NCBI RefSeq assembly: GCF_003990975.1
Contig: NZ_RZJR01000001.1
Location: forward strand, 1-64,000
Direction of reading: 5' to 3'
From: Cohnella sp. AR92
Lineage (GTDB): Bacteria > Bacillota > Bacilli > Paenibacillales > Paenibacillaceae
DNA length: 64,000 bases
Part shown: positions 27,172-37,469 of the stretch, in pieces
Layout: each line of letters opens with the position of its first letter
How positions within the stretch are numbered: the first letter of the stretch is position 1
Program-made: the position numbers and the translations under genes
Notes under the pieces: model-generated
What the model saw: the letters and a program-made list of their open reading frames with translations, nothing else
What the model was told of the DNA's origin: nothing
Databases searched by the model: none

Positions 27172-27459
27172 ATGCGCAACTATGAGTTGATGTACATCAT
27201 CCGTCCGGACGTGGACCAAGAAACCGTTCAAGCTGTCTCGGAGAAATTCCAAGGCATCATCGTGAACGGCGGAGAGATCGTTAAGCATGATATCCTCGGC
27301 AAACGCCGTCTTGCTTACGAAATCAACAAGCACCGCGATGGGACGTATGTGTTGGTTCAATTCACGGCTGACTCTGCTGTCGTGAGCGAGCTCGAGCGCG
27401 TTCTGAAGATTACGGACGAAGTTATTCGTCACATGATCGTCAGAGAAGTCGTGGCTTAA
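27172..27459 (+). CDS. rpsF: 30S ribosomal protein S6
   Basis: 95 residues, MRNYELMYIIRPDVDQETVQ through LGKRRLAYEINKHRDGTYVL, the S6 family. ATG 27172 follows a near-perfect AAAAGGAGGTGA. An upstream in-frame start (27121) is not supported. First gene of the classic rpsF-ssb-rpsR operon. Confidence 0.98.
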   Translation: MRNYELMYIIRPDVDQETVQAVSEKFQGIIVNGGEIVKHDILGKRRLAYEINKHRDGTYVLVQFTADSAVVSELERVLKITDEVIRHMIVREVVA

Positions 27460-27526
27460 TAAGAACTGACGCAAGATCCTGGCGGGAACACCGCCGTGAG
27501 TCGTCATTGTTGGGAGGGAACCAACC

Positions 27527-28045
27527 ATGTTGAACCGGGTTATTCTGATCGGACGCTTGACCAAAGATCCTGAGCTTCGTTACACGCCGGCAGGCGTGGC
27601 CGTGGCGCAATTCACGCTGGCTGTCGATCGCCCTTTCTCTCGTGATAACGGGGGAGAACGCGAACGCGAGGCGGACTTCATTCCAGTCGTGACATGGCGT
27701 CAATTGGCCGAGACTTGCGCGAACTACCTTCGGAAGGGCCGTCTGGCTGCCGTAGAAGGGCGCATCCAAGTGCGCAACTACGAGAACAACGAAGGACGCA
27801 GAGTCTACGTAACGGAAGTGATCGCCGATAACGTACGTTTCCTTGAATCGAACCGCGAGAGCGGAGGCGGACAAGGCCGTGACGATTACGGCGGCGGCGG
27901 GAACTCCGGCGGCGGGTTCGGCGGAGGCGGTTATGGCAGCGGTGGCGGAAGCCGCAGCTCCGGATCGCGCAACAGCGGCAATATGGACCCGTTCGCTAAT
28001 GACGGCAAGCCGATCGATATATCGGACGATGATTTGCCATTCTAA
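27527..28045 (+). CDS. ssb: Single-stranded DNA-binding protein
   Basis: 172 residues. OB fold at 1-108 ([20 protein letters not shown]...), a glycine/serine-rich linker (about 112-155) and the acidic C-terminal tip ISDDDLPF that recruits replication and repair partners. ATG follows TGGGAGGGA. Lies between S6 and S18. Confidence 0.98.
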   Translation: MLNRVILIGRLTKDPELRYTPAGVAVAQFTLAVDRPFSRDNGGEREREADFIPVVTWRQLAETCANYLRKGRLAAVEGRIQVRNYENNEGRRVYVTEVIADNVRFLESNRESGGGQGRDDYGGGGNSGGGFGGGGYGSGGGSRSSGSRNSGNMDPFANDGKPIDISDDDLPF

Positions 28046-28067
28046 GACAGGAAAGGACGGAGAATAA

Positions 28068-28388
28068 ATGAGCGAACAACAACAAGCTGCACCAGCTGCT
28101 CGCGAAGAACGCGGTCCTCGCGGTCCTCGCGAAGGCGGAGACGGACAACGCGAACCACGCAAGTTCCGTCGCGGACGCAACAAGCGTCGCAAAGTTTGCT
28201 ACTTCACAGTGAACAAGATCTCCCATGTCGATTACAAGGATCTGGACTTGCTCCGCAAGTTCATCAGCGAACGCGGCAAGATCCTGCCGCGCCGCGTAAC
28301 CGGCACGAAGGCGAAGTACCAACGCATGCTGACGGTCGCTGTTAAGCGCGCACGCCAAATGGCGCTGCTTCCTTACACGACTGAGTAA
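28068..28388 (+). CDS. rpsR: 30S ribosomal protein S18
   Basis: 106 residues. The S18 core ([44 protein letters not shown]) is preceded by an Arg/Gly/Pro-rich N-terminal extension of about 35 residues, longer than in Bacillus subtilis (79 residues). ATG follows AAGGACGGAG. Confidence 0.97.
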   Translation: MSEQQQAAPAAREERGPRGPREGGDGQREPRKFRRGRNKRRKVCYFTVNKISHVDYKDLDLLRKFISERGKILPRRVTGTKAKYQRMLTVAVKRARQMALLPYTTE

Positions 28389-28403
28389 GATTCAGCAACG
28401 ACA

Positions 28404-28449
28404 AGAGCTCTTCCGGAACTACGTGTTGCGTAGTCTGGAGGAGCTTTTT
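28404..28449 (+). terminator. Terminator of the rpsF operon
   Basis: AGCTC...ACTACG (28406-28423) pairs with CGTAGT...GAGCT (28429-28445), then five T residues. Confidence 0.85.
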
Positions 28450-28483
28450 CTATCCGGCTAAGCGAGAACAAGGAGAAACTCAA

Positions 28484-29761
28484 GTGTCATTCATCAAGAA
28501 AATCGCAGTCGAATGGAAGAACGTCTCGGTGAGCGTTCGTTTGTTTTTTATCGCGGCCGTTCTATACCAGATAGGCTATGGGATGTTCTCCGTCCTCTAT
28601 AATTTATACATACAAGAATTAGGCTACAACGATCGAATGAGCGGAACGGTAGTTAGCGTCCAATCGCTGGCTACCGCGATTTGTTTTATCCCGATCGGCC
28701 TGTTAGGGGATCGGTGGAACCGCAAGAACCTTCTTATCGTCGGAGCGCTGGTTAGCGGGCTCTTGTTCGCGGGACGCTCCTTATATGAAGCGGAGACCGG
28801 ACTTCTAGCGTTAGCGGTCATGTCCGGCTTGTTCGCCTCGATCTTTCAGGTGCTGGCCATCCCGTTTCTGGCGGAGAACGTAGGCAAGGCGCAGAGGCTC
28901 GCCATATTCAGCCTGTACTCCTCGCTTGTACTGGCCGCTCAGGTGCTCGGAAGCTTCGGCGGAGGCGTGTTGGCCGATGGACTTCAATCGTTCGGCATGC
29001 AGCGGGCGGACAGCTTAAAGGTGGTCCTTCTTCTGGGCAGCGCGGCGACGCTGGCAGCGTTCCTGCCCCTGCTCTTCATGCGGGAACGAGCTAAGGCGGA
29101 CATCGTTGCCGAACGTACCCGATCCGAGGAGAACAAAGAGAAGAGCAGCAGGAAGTCGGACACCAAATTCATCGCTCAATTCGTATTCGTTCAACTGCTC
29201 ATCGGCTTCGGCTCCGGATTGGTCATTCCTTATCTCAATCTCTATTTTACGAACCGATTCTCCGTCTCCCTGAGCGGAATGAGCCTGCTTATCTCGCTAG
29301 GGCAAATTATGACTATCGTCTCGATGCTAATCGGTCCTTCGCTGGTGGCCAAGGTCGGACAAGTGAAAGCGATCGTCTTCTTCCAGATGCTTTCGCTTCC
29401 TTTTCTGCTTCTCACCGGATTTACGAATGTGCTGCTTGTGGCCTCCGTCAGCTTCCTGTTCCGGCAGGCGCTGATGAACGCAGCCAACCCGATTCAATCG
29501 GCCATACTGGTGGACCGGGTGTCCGCCAAGAGAAGCGGCATCGCCAATTCGTCCATGCAGACGGCCTTCATGCTTGGATGGGCGACCATGGGGCCCGTAC
29601 AAGCCCATCTTGTGTCCGAGCACGGTTATTATTGGGGTTACGCCATCACCTTCAGCATTACGGGAACGCTGTACGTCGTCGCCTCGATCCTCTTCTTTGT
29701 TATGTTAAGAGACAAGAAGCATCATCCGGCAAATCCGGTTAACAATGCGATATCAAGCTGA
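28484..29761 (+). CDS. Major facilitator superfamily transporter
   Basis: 425 residues with about 12 hydrophobic helices in two blocks split by a charged loop (about 200-228, ERTRSEENKEKSSRKSD). The loop after helix 2 has IGLLGDRWNRKN, the MFS motif A. Substrate not recognisable. GTG 28484 follows AAGGAG. A terminator follows, so it is a single-gene unit. Confidence 0.88.
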   Translation: MSFIKKIAVEWKNVSVSVRLFFIAAVLYQIGYGMFSVLYNLYIQELGYNDRMSGTVVSVQSLATAICFIPIGLLGDRWNRKNLLIVGALVSGLLFAGRSLYEAETGLLALAVMSGLFASIFQVLAIPFLAENVGKAQRLAIFSLYSSLVLAAQVLGSFGGGVLADGLQSFGMQRADSLKVVLLLGSAATLAAFLPLLFMRERAKADIVAERTRSEENKEKSSRKSDTKFIAQFVFVQLLIGFGSGLVIPYLNLYFTNRFSVSLSGMSLLISLGQIMTIVSMLIGPSLVAKVGQVKAIVFFQMLSLPFLLLTGFTNVLLVASVSFLFRQALMNAANPIQSAILVDRVSAKRSGIANSSMQTAFMLGWATMGPVQAHLVSEHGYYWGYAITFSITGTLYVVASILFFVMLRDKKHHPANPVNNAISS

Positions 29762-29782
29762 TGCTTATATTCCGCGAGGATT

Positions 29783-29824
29783 AAGCCGAACGAAAGGCGC
29801 ATGGCGCCCAGGTTCGGCTTTTTT
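29783..29824 (+). terminator. Terminator of the MFS gene
   Basis: AAGCCGAAC (29783-29791) and GTTCGGCTT (29812-29820), with an inner GGCGC/GCGCC stem, then TTTTTT. Confidence 0.9.
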
Positions 29825-29970
29825 GTCTTGAAGAGGATAGATAGAATCGAAAAGTCCATTAGTAATGGCTATATGAATTTAATATGGAATTAACATGGAA
29901 TCTCAGGAACTTGAACGTCCATCCCCTAGGATAAGAGTTGGTCCCCAAATACCTAGTCGGGAGTGTATAA

Positions 29971-32900
29971 ATGAGTATGAGGCAAAAAGGAAAGTGGCTG
30001 TCGATCTTGCTGGCGGCAAGCACGGCGTTCAGCAGCATTGGACTTGCGGCGCCTAAGACGGCGAACGCGGATACGTCAACCGTCGCAGCGGGTACGCCTT
30101 ACGAAGCGGATGGCACGTACAACGTGAATTTGCCCCACATTGTCATCAATCAAGTCTATGGCTTCGGAAGCGCCGCTTCGGACGGGAAGTATGTCTCGAA
30201 CGGCTTTATCGAGCTGTTTAACCAAACCGATGAAGACGTAGATTTAAGCAAATGGTCGCTTCAATACGTAGACGTGGCGGCTGCGGCAGAAGGTACGGCT
30301 TGGAAAAAGCTCAATCTGAGCGGCATCATCAAGGCGAACTCTTCGTTCCTTGTCATCGGTGCCAAATCAAGCGTATCCGGACTAACGGGAGCGTCGTTGG
30401 ATATTTCGGCTCCCGGAGCCTACGACCAACAATGGACCGGTTTATACATTGGGAATAAACAGCTCAAAGTCGCGCTGATGAGCAATCAGACCGCTCTGAC
30501 GACGGCGAATCCCTATGATCCTGCTAACCCGGCCCCCGGCTATGTCGATCTGGTAGGAACGGCCGATAATGACGCAACCTCCACGATTGACGGCTACGAG
30601 ACGGAATATCCGGGGCAGCCGGGCCAGGCGACCGCCACGGGCCAGGGAATCTCCAAGAAGAAGTCGATCCGACGCGTCCAGTTCGCGGACAGCGACAACA
30701 ACAGGAACGATTTTGCCCAAGTCGACTACAGCGGCTCCGTTGCACCGGAGCTGCTGCCGGGCAACAGCGGCAATACGTCTGCGGCGTTAAGCATCCGTAC
30801 GAGTTCGCTGCCGAACGGCCAGGCAGGACAAGCTTATTCCTCGGGTATCCTAGCCGTTGATTACGATGGGAATAAAGCCAATCTGAGCTTCTCCGCAGCA
30901 GGATTGCCGTCCGGTTTGCATATGGACGGCGTAACAGGGGAGATCACCGGAACGCCGGACGCAGACGACTATGGACAAGCCAATGTCACGGTATCCGTGA
31001 CGGATGGCCGCGTTTCTCCCGCCACGCGCGATATCCCGTTATACCTTGATTCCGGCTCCATCCTTGCACCGGCTCCGGAAGACTCCATCAGCATCGAGAA
31101 AATCGCCGGTTATTCCGTCGGCTATGAAGACCCCGAAGGCGGCGTGGCGGAGATCGTCAAATACAATGGCGAGAACGGCAAGCTCTATCTCGTGAACGGG
31201 GCGACGAAGCCGTCGGCAACGCTTGATATCGTCAGCCTTAAGGCAGGGCAATCGACGTTGACCCGAGACGGAGACCCGATCAACGTCGAGGCGCTGTCTA
31301 AACAGAACGATCCCGATTTCGAATTCGGCGATCTGACGAGCGTAGACATCGACACGGCGAACGATACGATCGTGCTGGCGGTGCAAGAGGCCGACGCGAT
31401 GAAGAACGGCAAGATCCTCGTGCTCGACTACGCCGGGAACTACATCAGGGAATACGAGACGGGCGTTCAGCCGGACATGGTCAAGGTGACAAAGAACGGC
31501 CGCTATATTCTGACCGCGGACGAGGGCGAGCCTCGCACGGCCGCCGGCGATCCGGACGGCAGCGTGACGATCGTCGATACGACGACCAATACGACCGCGC
31601 AAGTGAAGTTCGACAACCCGGCCGTGGTCGACGACTCGGTGATCATTCGCGGTTCGTCCAACATCGGCGATCCGAAGATTCACGGCCGCAGCAACGACAA
31701 GGCCGACCTGCAGCACGACGCGGAGCCCGAGTTCATCTCGTTATCCGCGGACGAGAAAATGGCTTACGTCAGCTTGCAAGAAAACAACGCAATAGCCCAA
31801 ATCGATATTGCCACGAAGTCTCTGAAGCAAGTAAACGGTCTTGGATTGAAAGACTTCAGCCTGCCGCAGAACTCGCTGGATCTGCTCAAGGACAGCAGCA
31901 TCCGGTTGGAGAACGTTCCTTTCTACGGCGTCTACATGCCGGACGGCATCGCTACCTATACGGTAGGCGGTAAAACTTATGTGCTGACGGCGAACGAAGG
32001 CGACGCGACGGAGTGGGAGGCCCGCGACAACGCGAGCACGATCGGGGATATGAAGATGCTGCTCGATCCGGATTCGAAAGCCGCGAAGTTCCTCGCGAAC
32101 AAGACCGCCTACGATGGCACTGAAGTCATGTCCAGCATGGATAACGAAGGCCTCTATCTATACGGGGCTCGTTCGTTCTCGATCTGGGATACGACGGCAA
32201 CGGCAGACGATGGCACGCTTGCGCAAGTCTTCGATAGCGGCAATGATTTCGAACGCATCACGGCAACGCGCCTCCCGGCTAACTTCAACGGAAGCCATGA
32301 CGATCCGACGATGGACAAGCGCAGCTCGAAGAAAGGTCCGGAGCCGGAGTACGTAAAAGTCGGGCAGGTCGGCAGCAAGACGCTGGCGTTCGTCGGGCTC
32401 GAGCGGATCGGCGGCATTATGACGTATGACATTACGAACCCCAAGAACCCGAAGTTCGTGAACTACATCAACACGCGCAAATTCAATAAAATCAAAAACG
32501 CGGGCGAGACGGTGACAGGTTCGGAATCGGACACGGGACCGGAAGGGATCGACTTTATCCCCGCTTCCCTCAGCCCGACGAAATACCCGCTGCTCCTTGT
32601 CGCGAACGAAGTCGGCGGCACGGTGTCGGTCCTGCAAATCAATGAAGGCAAATACGTAAGTTCTCCTCCGGGCGGCGGCATCGGAGGGACCGACTCGGGC
32701 GCCAGCGGCAGTACGACCGAGCCGAAGGCGCCGGTGGCTGCCAATGGAGTTGTCTCTACGGTCGCGGAAGCGAAGCTGGATTCGAACGGGAAAGCGACGG
32801 CCGTCATTACCGCGGAGCAGGTGAACGAAGCGCTGAAGGCCCTTAGCGCGGCTTCTCCGGCACTTGAATTCAAAACGGACGCTAAGGGTATGGTTAAAGA

Positions 32901-33816
32901 AGCAACGGTAAGCCTGCCGGCCAATGCGCTCGCGAACATCGCGGCAAGCAGCGCTTCCGCGGCGCGTATCGATACCGGAATCGGAACGATCGAACTGGAC
33001 TCGTACGCTCTCGATGCCGTAGCATCCGCAGCGAAGCAAGATGCCGTCTCGTTTAACGTTCAAACAATCAGCGCGGCATCGCTGCCGGGCAATGCCCATA
33101 CGCAAGCGATCGGTAACCGTCCGGTATATCAACTGACGATCACGACTTCGTCGGGAAGCACGATTTCGACCTTCGGCAAAGGAACGGCAACCGTCAGCCT
33201 ACCGTATACGCCGGCTCCGGGCGAGGATCCGAACGCGATCGTCGTCTATTACGTGGCGTCGAACGGCGAAGCCACGGCCGTTAAGAACGCGGCATACGAC
33301 CCGGCGAGCGGCCAAGTGAAGTTCCGCGTCTCGCATTTCTCCACCTACGCGGTCGGCTATAACAAAGTGACCTTCACGGATACGGCGAATGGATCCGCTA
33401 ACGAGGCCATCACGTATCTGGCGGCTCGCGGTCTCATCAACGGCACCGGAGCGGGCAAGTTCTCGCCGGACGCGAAGCTGTCGCGCGCGGACTTCGCGGT
33501 GCTTCTCGCGAGAATAGCCGGCCAATCGGAGAATGGCAGCGGCAGTGCGCCGTTCGGAGATGTCAGTCCGAACGCCTACTATGCGCAGGCGGTGCAATGG
33601 GCGGCAGCCAATGGCATCATTCAAGGAACGGGCAATGGACGCTTCGATCCGAAGGCGAACGTGACGCGCGAGCAGATTGCGCTGATCTCCGAACGCTTGC
33701 TTAAAGTTCTGGACGAGTCGGTTCCGAGCGACTTGATCGACAGCTCGAAGGCTGCCGCAACGCGCGCGGAAGCGGCGCTGGCGCTCTATAAATTGGTACG
33801 GAAGTTGAACGGTTAA
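29971..33816 (+). CDS. Secreted multi-domain surface protein: LTD, putative Ig, choice-of-anchor I and SLH domains
   Basis: 1281 residues. Signal peptide about 1-33 (ends ANA). Lamin-tail domain about 45-180 (LPHIVINQVYGFGSAASDGKYVSNGFIELFN). A He_PIG-type Ig domain about 270-350 (GLPSGLHMDGVTGEITGTP). A choice-of-anchor I beta-propeller about 370-900, with GPEGIDFIPASLSP and LLVANEVGGTVSVLQI. A Gly/Ser/Pro linker, an Ala-rich domain (about 920-1130), and two full plus one partial SLH motif (about 1133-1281) that hold it to the cell-wall polymer. Such propellers occur in phytase/alkaline-phosphatase-like secreted proteins, so an extracellular phosphoesterase role is possible but unproven. Confidence 0.88.
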   Translation: MSMRQKGKWLSILLAASTAFSSIGLAAPKTANADTSTVAAGTPYEADGTYNVNLPHIVINQVYGFGSAASDGKYVSNGFIELFNQTDEDVDLSKWSLQYVDVAAAAEGTAWKKLNLSGIIKANSSFLVIGAKSSVSGLTGASLDISAPGAYDQQWTGLYIGNKQLKVALMSNQTALTTANPYDPANPAPGYVDLVGTADNDATSTIDGYETEYPGQPGQATATGQGISKKKSIRRVQFADSDNNRNDFAQVDYSGSVAPELLPGNSGNTSAALSIRTSSLPNGQAGQAYSSGILAVDYDGNKANLSFSAAGLPSGLHMDGVTGEITGTPDADDYGQANVTVSVTDGRVSPATRDIPLYLDSGSILAPAPEDSISIEKIAGYSVGYEDPEGGVAEIVKYNGENGKLYLVNGATKPSATLDIVSLKAGQSTLTRDGDPINVEALSKQNDPDFEFGDLTSVDIDTANDTIVLAVQEADAMKNGKILVLDYAGNYIREYETGVQPDMVKVTKNGRYILTADEGEPRTAAGDPDGSVTIVDTTTNTTAQVKFDNPAVVDDSVIIRGSSNIGDPKIHGRSNDKADLQHDAEPEFISLSADEKMAYVSLQENNAIAQIDIATKSLKQVNGLGLKDFSLPQNSLDLLKDSSIRLENVPFYGVYMPDGIATYTVGGKTYVLTANEGDATEWEARDNASTIGDMKMLLDPDSKAAKFLANKTAYDGTEVMSSMDNEGLYLYGARSFSIWDTTATADDGTLAQVFDSGNDFERITATRLPANFNGSHDDPTMDKRSSKKGPEPEYVKVGQVGSKTLAFVGLERIGGIMTYDITNPKNPKFVNYINTRKFNKIKNAGETVTGSESDTGPEGIDFIPASLSPTKYPLLLVANEVGGTVSVLQINEGKYVSSPPGGGIGGTDSGASGSTTEPKAPVAANGVVSTVAEAKLDSNGKATAVITAEQVNEALKALSAASPALEFKTDAKGMVKEATVSLPANALANIAASSASAARIDTGIGTIELDSYALDAVASAAKQDAVSFNVQTISAASLPGNAHTQAIGNRPVYQLTITTSSGSTISTFGKGTATVSLPYTPAPGEDPNAIVVYYVASNGEATAVKNAAYDPASGQVKFRVSHFSTYAVGYNKVTFTDTANGSANEAITYLAARGLINGTGAGKFSPDAKLSRADFAVLLARIAGQSENGSGSAPFGDVSPNAYYAQAVQWAAANGIIQGTGNGRFDPKANVTREQIALISERLLKVLDESVPSDLIDSSKAAATRAEAALALYKLVRKLNG

Positions 33817-33837
33817 ATCATAGCTTTATCCCATGAG

Positions 33838-33866
33838 AAAAAGGGCTGCCATCGGGCAGCCCTTTA
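33838..33866. terminator. Bidirectional terminator between the SLH gene and pyk
   Basis: AAAGGGCTGCC and GGCAGCCCTTT around a four-base loop. On the minus strand it is followed by TTTTTCTC (pyk), and on the plus strand by a weaker T tail. Confidence 0.85.
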
Positions 33867-33882
33867 AGCGTAATCAGAGACT

Positions 33883-35310
33883 TTAGATCTGTTGAATCTT
33901 GATGAGGTTGGTGACGCCGGCGACTCCCGCAGGTGTTCCTGCCGAGATCACGACGTAATCGCCCTTGTGCAGGAGACCGGTGCTGCTGCCGTTGCTGAGC
34001 GCGGATTCGATCATGGCGTCGGTCGACTCGGTAGCCTCTCCCTTGACCGGGATAACGCCCCACATCAGGGCCAGACGGGCCAGAACCTTCTCGTCCGGGG
34101 TGATGGCGATGATCGGAGCCTTCGGACGGTACTTGGATACCATGCGGGCCGTATAGCCGCTAACGGTCGGCGTCAGGATCGCTTTGGCGTCCAGCTTCAT
34201 GGAAGAGCTGACGACCGCTTCGCTGATGATCTCCGTTACCGTCTCGCCTTCGATGATCGGCTGCTTGGCCGCCGCGCTATTGGCGTATTCATACATCGAT
34301 TCGGCGCGAACCGCGATGGAAGCCATCGTCGCAACCGATTGAACCGGATACTTGCCCGCGGCCGATTCGCCGGAGAGCATGATCACGTCGGAGCCTTGGA
34401 GCACCGCATTCGCCGTGTCGCTGACTTCCGCGCGAGTCGGGCGCGGGTTGTATTGCATGGAGTCGAGCATATGGGTAGCGACGATAACCGTCTTGCCGGC
34501 CAGGTTGCACTTCTCGATCATCTCGCGCTGAATCATCGGCACTTCTTCGACCGGAATCTCGACGCCGAGGTCTCCGCGGGCAACCATGATGCCGTCGGAA
34601 GCTTCGATAATGGCATCCAGATTCGTAACGCCTTCCTCATTCTCGATCTTGGAGATGATCTGAATGTGCTCGGCGCCATGCTCCTTCAGAAGCTGGCGGA
34701 TCTGAAGCACGTCTTCCGCCTTGCGGACGAAGGAAGCAGCGATGATGTCGACGCCTTGCTCGACGCCGAAAGCGATGTGCTTGATGTCGCGCTCCGTAAC
34801 GCCCGGAAGAGTGGTATGAATGCCAGGGAGGTTAACGCCCTTATTGGATTTGATGACGCCGCCGCTGACGATTCGGCACACAACCGTCGTAGCCGTCGTG
34901 GACTCGACCGTAAGTTCGATCAAGCCGTCATCAATCAGGATGGTATTGCCCGGCTTCACGACTAGCGGAAGCTCGGAGTAGTTGACATAGATCGTATCGG
35001 CGGTGCCTTCCATCAGTTCGGTCGTCAGCGTCAGAACCTTGCCTGCTTCGAGCAGGTAGGAAGGGTCCTTCAGCTTGCCGATGCGAACCTCGGGTCCTTT
35101 GATATCCATCAGAATAGGAACGATCGTGCCGGTCTCCTTAGCCGCTTGGCGAATGCTTACCATGCGGTTGCTATGGTCGGACAGTTCGCCATGCGCCATG
35201 TTCAGGCGCGCGCAGTTCATGCCTGCCTCGATCATCTGCTTCAGAATGTCAACCGATTCGCAAGCAGGTCCCATCGTACAAATGATTTTCGTTTTGCGCA
35301 GAATGCTCAT
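33883..35310 (-). CDS. pyk: Pyruvate kinase
   Basis: 475 residues: KTKIICTMGPACES start, beta-barrel with the family signature ARGDLGVEIPVEEVP and QREMIEKCN, KIENEEGV (catalytic Lys and metal Glu), and the C-terminal alpha/beta domain. It converts phosphoenolpyruvate and ADP to pyruvate and ATP. It lacks the extra PEP-utiliser-like C-terminal domain present in Bacillus subtilis Pyk (585 residues). Convergent with the SLH gene and opposed to replication; not linked to pfkA, its usual partner, within this window. Confidence 0.97.
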   Translation of the reverse strand: MSILRKTKIICTMGPACESVDILKQMIEAGMNCARLNMAHGELSDHSNRMVSIRQAAKETGTIVPILMDIKGPEVRIGKLKDPSYLLEAGKVLTLTTELMEGTADTIYVNYSELPLVVKPGNTILIDDGLIELTVESTTATTVVCRIVSGGVIKSNKGVNLPGIHTTLPGVTERDIKHIAFGVEQGVDIIAASFVRKAEDVLQIRQLLKEHGAEHIQIISKIENEEGVTNLDAIIEASDGIMVARGDLGVEIPVEEVPMIQREMIEKCNLAGKTVIVATHMLDSMQYNPRPTRAEVSDTANAVLQGSDVIMLSGESAAGKYPVQSVATMASIAVRAESMYEYANSAAAKQPIIEGETVTEIISEAVVSSSMKLDAKAILTPTVSGYTARMVSKYRPKAPIIAITPDEKVLARLALMWGVIPVKGEATESTDAMIESALSNGSSTGLLHKGDYVVISAGTPAGVAGVTNLIKIQQI

Positions 35311-35385
35311 GATTTCTGTATCCCTCCAGAGGATTAATGCTCGATACCTCTATTTTAGTCGTTTAATGGCCGTTAACCTATGAAA

Positions 35386-35412
35386 TATAGTACAATGATT
35401 GTATTATAGTAC
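35386..35412. promoter_or_regulatory. Repeated TATAGTAC motif between pyk and the AraC gene
   Basis: TATAGTAC occurs at 35386-35393 and 35405-35412, 11 bases apart, with ACAAT-G-ATTGT in between. Located 30-60 bases before the AraC-type gene. Candidate operator or overlapping divergent promoters. Confidence 0.4.
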
Positions 35413-35442
35413 GATAACGATCCAATAAACGAGGGTGTCTCC

Positions 35443-36213
35443 GTGCTCAAGGTGAACGAAATCAGACAAGACCGGGTAATCGAATGGTTCGAAGAGGTGC
35501 AGGGAGACCAGCGCTTCTACACTCTCGTGTTCGTCAGCTACGGCAAGTGCGTCTACTGGGTCAACCAAACCAAGCTCATTCTGGAGAAGGGCGACGGCTT
35601 GCTTATTCCGTTCGGGACCCCCTATTACGCGAAGAGCATTCCCTCGGTCTTCCATGAGAAGTATGTCTTCACTTTTCTTCCGCGGGAAGGGGATAATCGG
35701 CTGGAGATTCTCGGAGGGCTGTCTCCTGTTCGGCTGAAGATCGGCTCCTTCGATTGGACGATCGACCGAATGAGGACGATCGTTGAGGAACGGGAGGACA
35801 AGACGTGGCTGGCGGAGATTCGGGCGGAATCGATTCTGGCCGAGGTGCTGGTGGTATGGAGCCGCGAGCGGCAGCAAGGCCCGGTCTCGGCGGCCGTGGA
35901 TTACCATGCCCAGCGAATGAAGGACTATATCCAGGAATATTACCGGGAGAAAATCACCAAGGAAGAGCTCGGGGCCCACATCGGCAGAAGTCCGAACTAT
36001 GCGGCATCGTTGTTCCGCCGGGCGACCGGACAGACCATCAGCGAATACGTTCATGTTACGCGGATGAAGAAGGCCGTCTATCTGCTCAAGGATTCCTTGC
36101 TGACGGTCGGGGAAATCTCGGAAATGCTGGGTTACCGCGACGTCTCGTATTTCAATCGGCTATTCAAGAAAACAACGGGCCGGAACCCATCCGATTACAC
36201 GAGAGAAAGATAG
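35443..36213 (+). CDS. AraC-family transcriptional regulator
   Basis: 256 residues. The N-terminal half (1-150) looks like a small-molecule-sensing cupin-type domain (KGDGLLIPFGTPYYAKS). The C-terminal AraC DNA-binding domain (about 155-256) has two helix-turn-helices, ending LGYRDVSYFNRLFKKTTGRNPSDYTRE. Start GTG 35443. Target genes are unknown; the downstream LCP gene (114 bases) and its own repeated operator are possibilities. Confidence 0.9.
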   Translation: MLKVNEIRQDRVIEWFEEVQGDQRFYTLVFVSYGKCVYWVNQTKLILEKGDGLLIPFGTPYYAKSIPSVFHEKYVFTFLPREGDNRLEILGGLSPVRLKIGSFDWTIDRMRTIVEEREDKTWLAEIRAESILAEVLVVWSRERQQGPVSAAVDYHAQRMKDYIQEYYREKITKEELGAHIGRSPNYAASLFRRATGQTISEYVHVTRMKKAVYLLKDSLLTVGEISEMLGYRDVSYFNRLFKKTTGRNPSDYTRER

Positions 36214-36326
36214 GAAAAAGGACCTGAAGTGGGAGAAAGAGGAGGCCGCGCGGTTGCAACCGGATGCGGTCTAGCATCGTTATATTCACGATTATAGGAT
36301 AATAAGAGAGGAAAGAGTTAGCCATC

Positions 36327-37370
36327 ATGAAGAAACGCCGTAAGTTGCTGATCGCGGTCGCCGGCTTGGCCGCCGTGTTGTTGATAGTCTCTTGTGTCGG
36401 GTACTTTAATCGCGGGGCGCTGGCCGCTTGGGGCTTCGATGCGTTCCTGTCGGATAAGATCGAGAATAAATTGGCGGATACCTATCAGCCCCTCGCCGAT
36501 CGGCCTCAAGAATCGGAGGAGCCCGTCAAGGTCGTGGAAGAGCCGTTCTCCATGCTGCTGATGGGCGTCGACGCCCGTCCCGGACAGAAGGCGGGCCGTT
36601 CGGATACGCTGATCTATACGATCATTCGGCCGAAGGACGGCAACGCTCTGATGGTCTCCATCCCGCGAGACACGTACGCGGATATCGTGGGCAAGAACAA
36701 GAAGGATAAGATCACCCACGCTTACGCGTTCGGCGGTCCGGAGATGGCGGTGAACAGCGTCGAGAAGCTTCTTGATGCGCCTATCAACCACTATGCTTCT
36801 ATCAACTTCGAAGGCTTCGTGAGCATGGTAGATACGCTCGGCGGAATCCCTCTTCCGATCACGGAGGATATCGTCAACAAGGGCGCGGACCACGAGAAAT
36901 TCACGATCAAAGCGAACAAGGATCTCTATACGGGCGAAGAGGCGCTCGATTATGTCCGTTACCGCGAGGATGCGGGCGGCGACGTCTCGCGTACGGAACG
37001 CAATCGCGTGTTCCTGGAATCCCTCATGCATACGGCTACTTCGATGAAGCAGTGGAACGAGATTCCCGAGCTTCTGTCCATCGTCGGGGACAACTTCCGC
37101 ACCGACCTGATGCCGTCCGACCTGACCGATCTAGCCAAGCAATTCCTGCAGACGGAGCTTCATATTCGGAGCTATACTCTTCATGGAACCGGTGCCCGAA
37201 TGGGCAAGCAGAACCTCTGGTACTTCGTCGCGGACGAGAAGGATCTGGCGGACGTGCAGCGGACGATCGACGCTTGGCTGGATCCGGCGACGCCGGCCTC
37301 GGAGCTCGCGATACCAGGGGAAGAGCCCGCTGCCGCGGGGGCATCCGGAACGGCAACGGCAACCCCTTAA
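36327..37370 (+). CDS. LytR-CpsA-Psr (LCP) family cell-wall polymer ligase
   Basis: 347 residues. One N-terminal membrane helix (about 6-28), then the LCP domain (about 73-235) with LLMGVDARPGQKAGRSDTL, VSIPRDTYADI and the Arg cluster YRED...RTERNR. LCP enzymes transfer polyprenyl-linked teichoic-acid-type polymers to peptidoglycan outside the membrane. The C-terminal 100 residues form a second domain, and the tail is Ala/Thr-rich. ATG follows GAGGAAAGAG. Confidence 0.93.
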   Translation: MKKRRKLLIAVAGLAAVLLIVSCVGYFNRGALAAWGFDAFLSDKIENKLADTYQPLADRPQESEEPVKVVEEPFSMLLMGVDARPGQKAGRSDTLIYTIIRPKDGNALMVSIPRDTYADIVGKNKKDKITHAYAFGGPEMAVNSVEKLLDAPINHYASINFEGFVSMVDTLGGIPLPITEDIVNKGADHEKFTIKANKDLYTGEEALDYVRYREDAGGDVSRTERNRVFLESLMHTATSMKQWNEIPELLSIVGDNFRTDLMPSDLTDLAKQFLQTELHIRSYTLHGTGARMGKQNLWYFVADEKDLADVQRTIDAWLDPATPASELAIPGEEPAAAGASGTATATP

Positions 37371-37469
37371 TAGCATCGGAAAAGAATAGGCATCGCGTTG
37401 GTGTCGCCCCTCCGGAGCATGGTATAATGTGTTCGGCATAGAGAGGTTCCTGACAGAGGAGAGGTAAAA

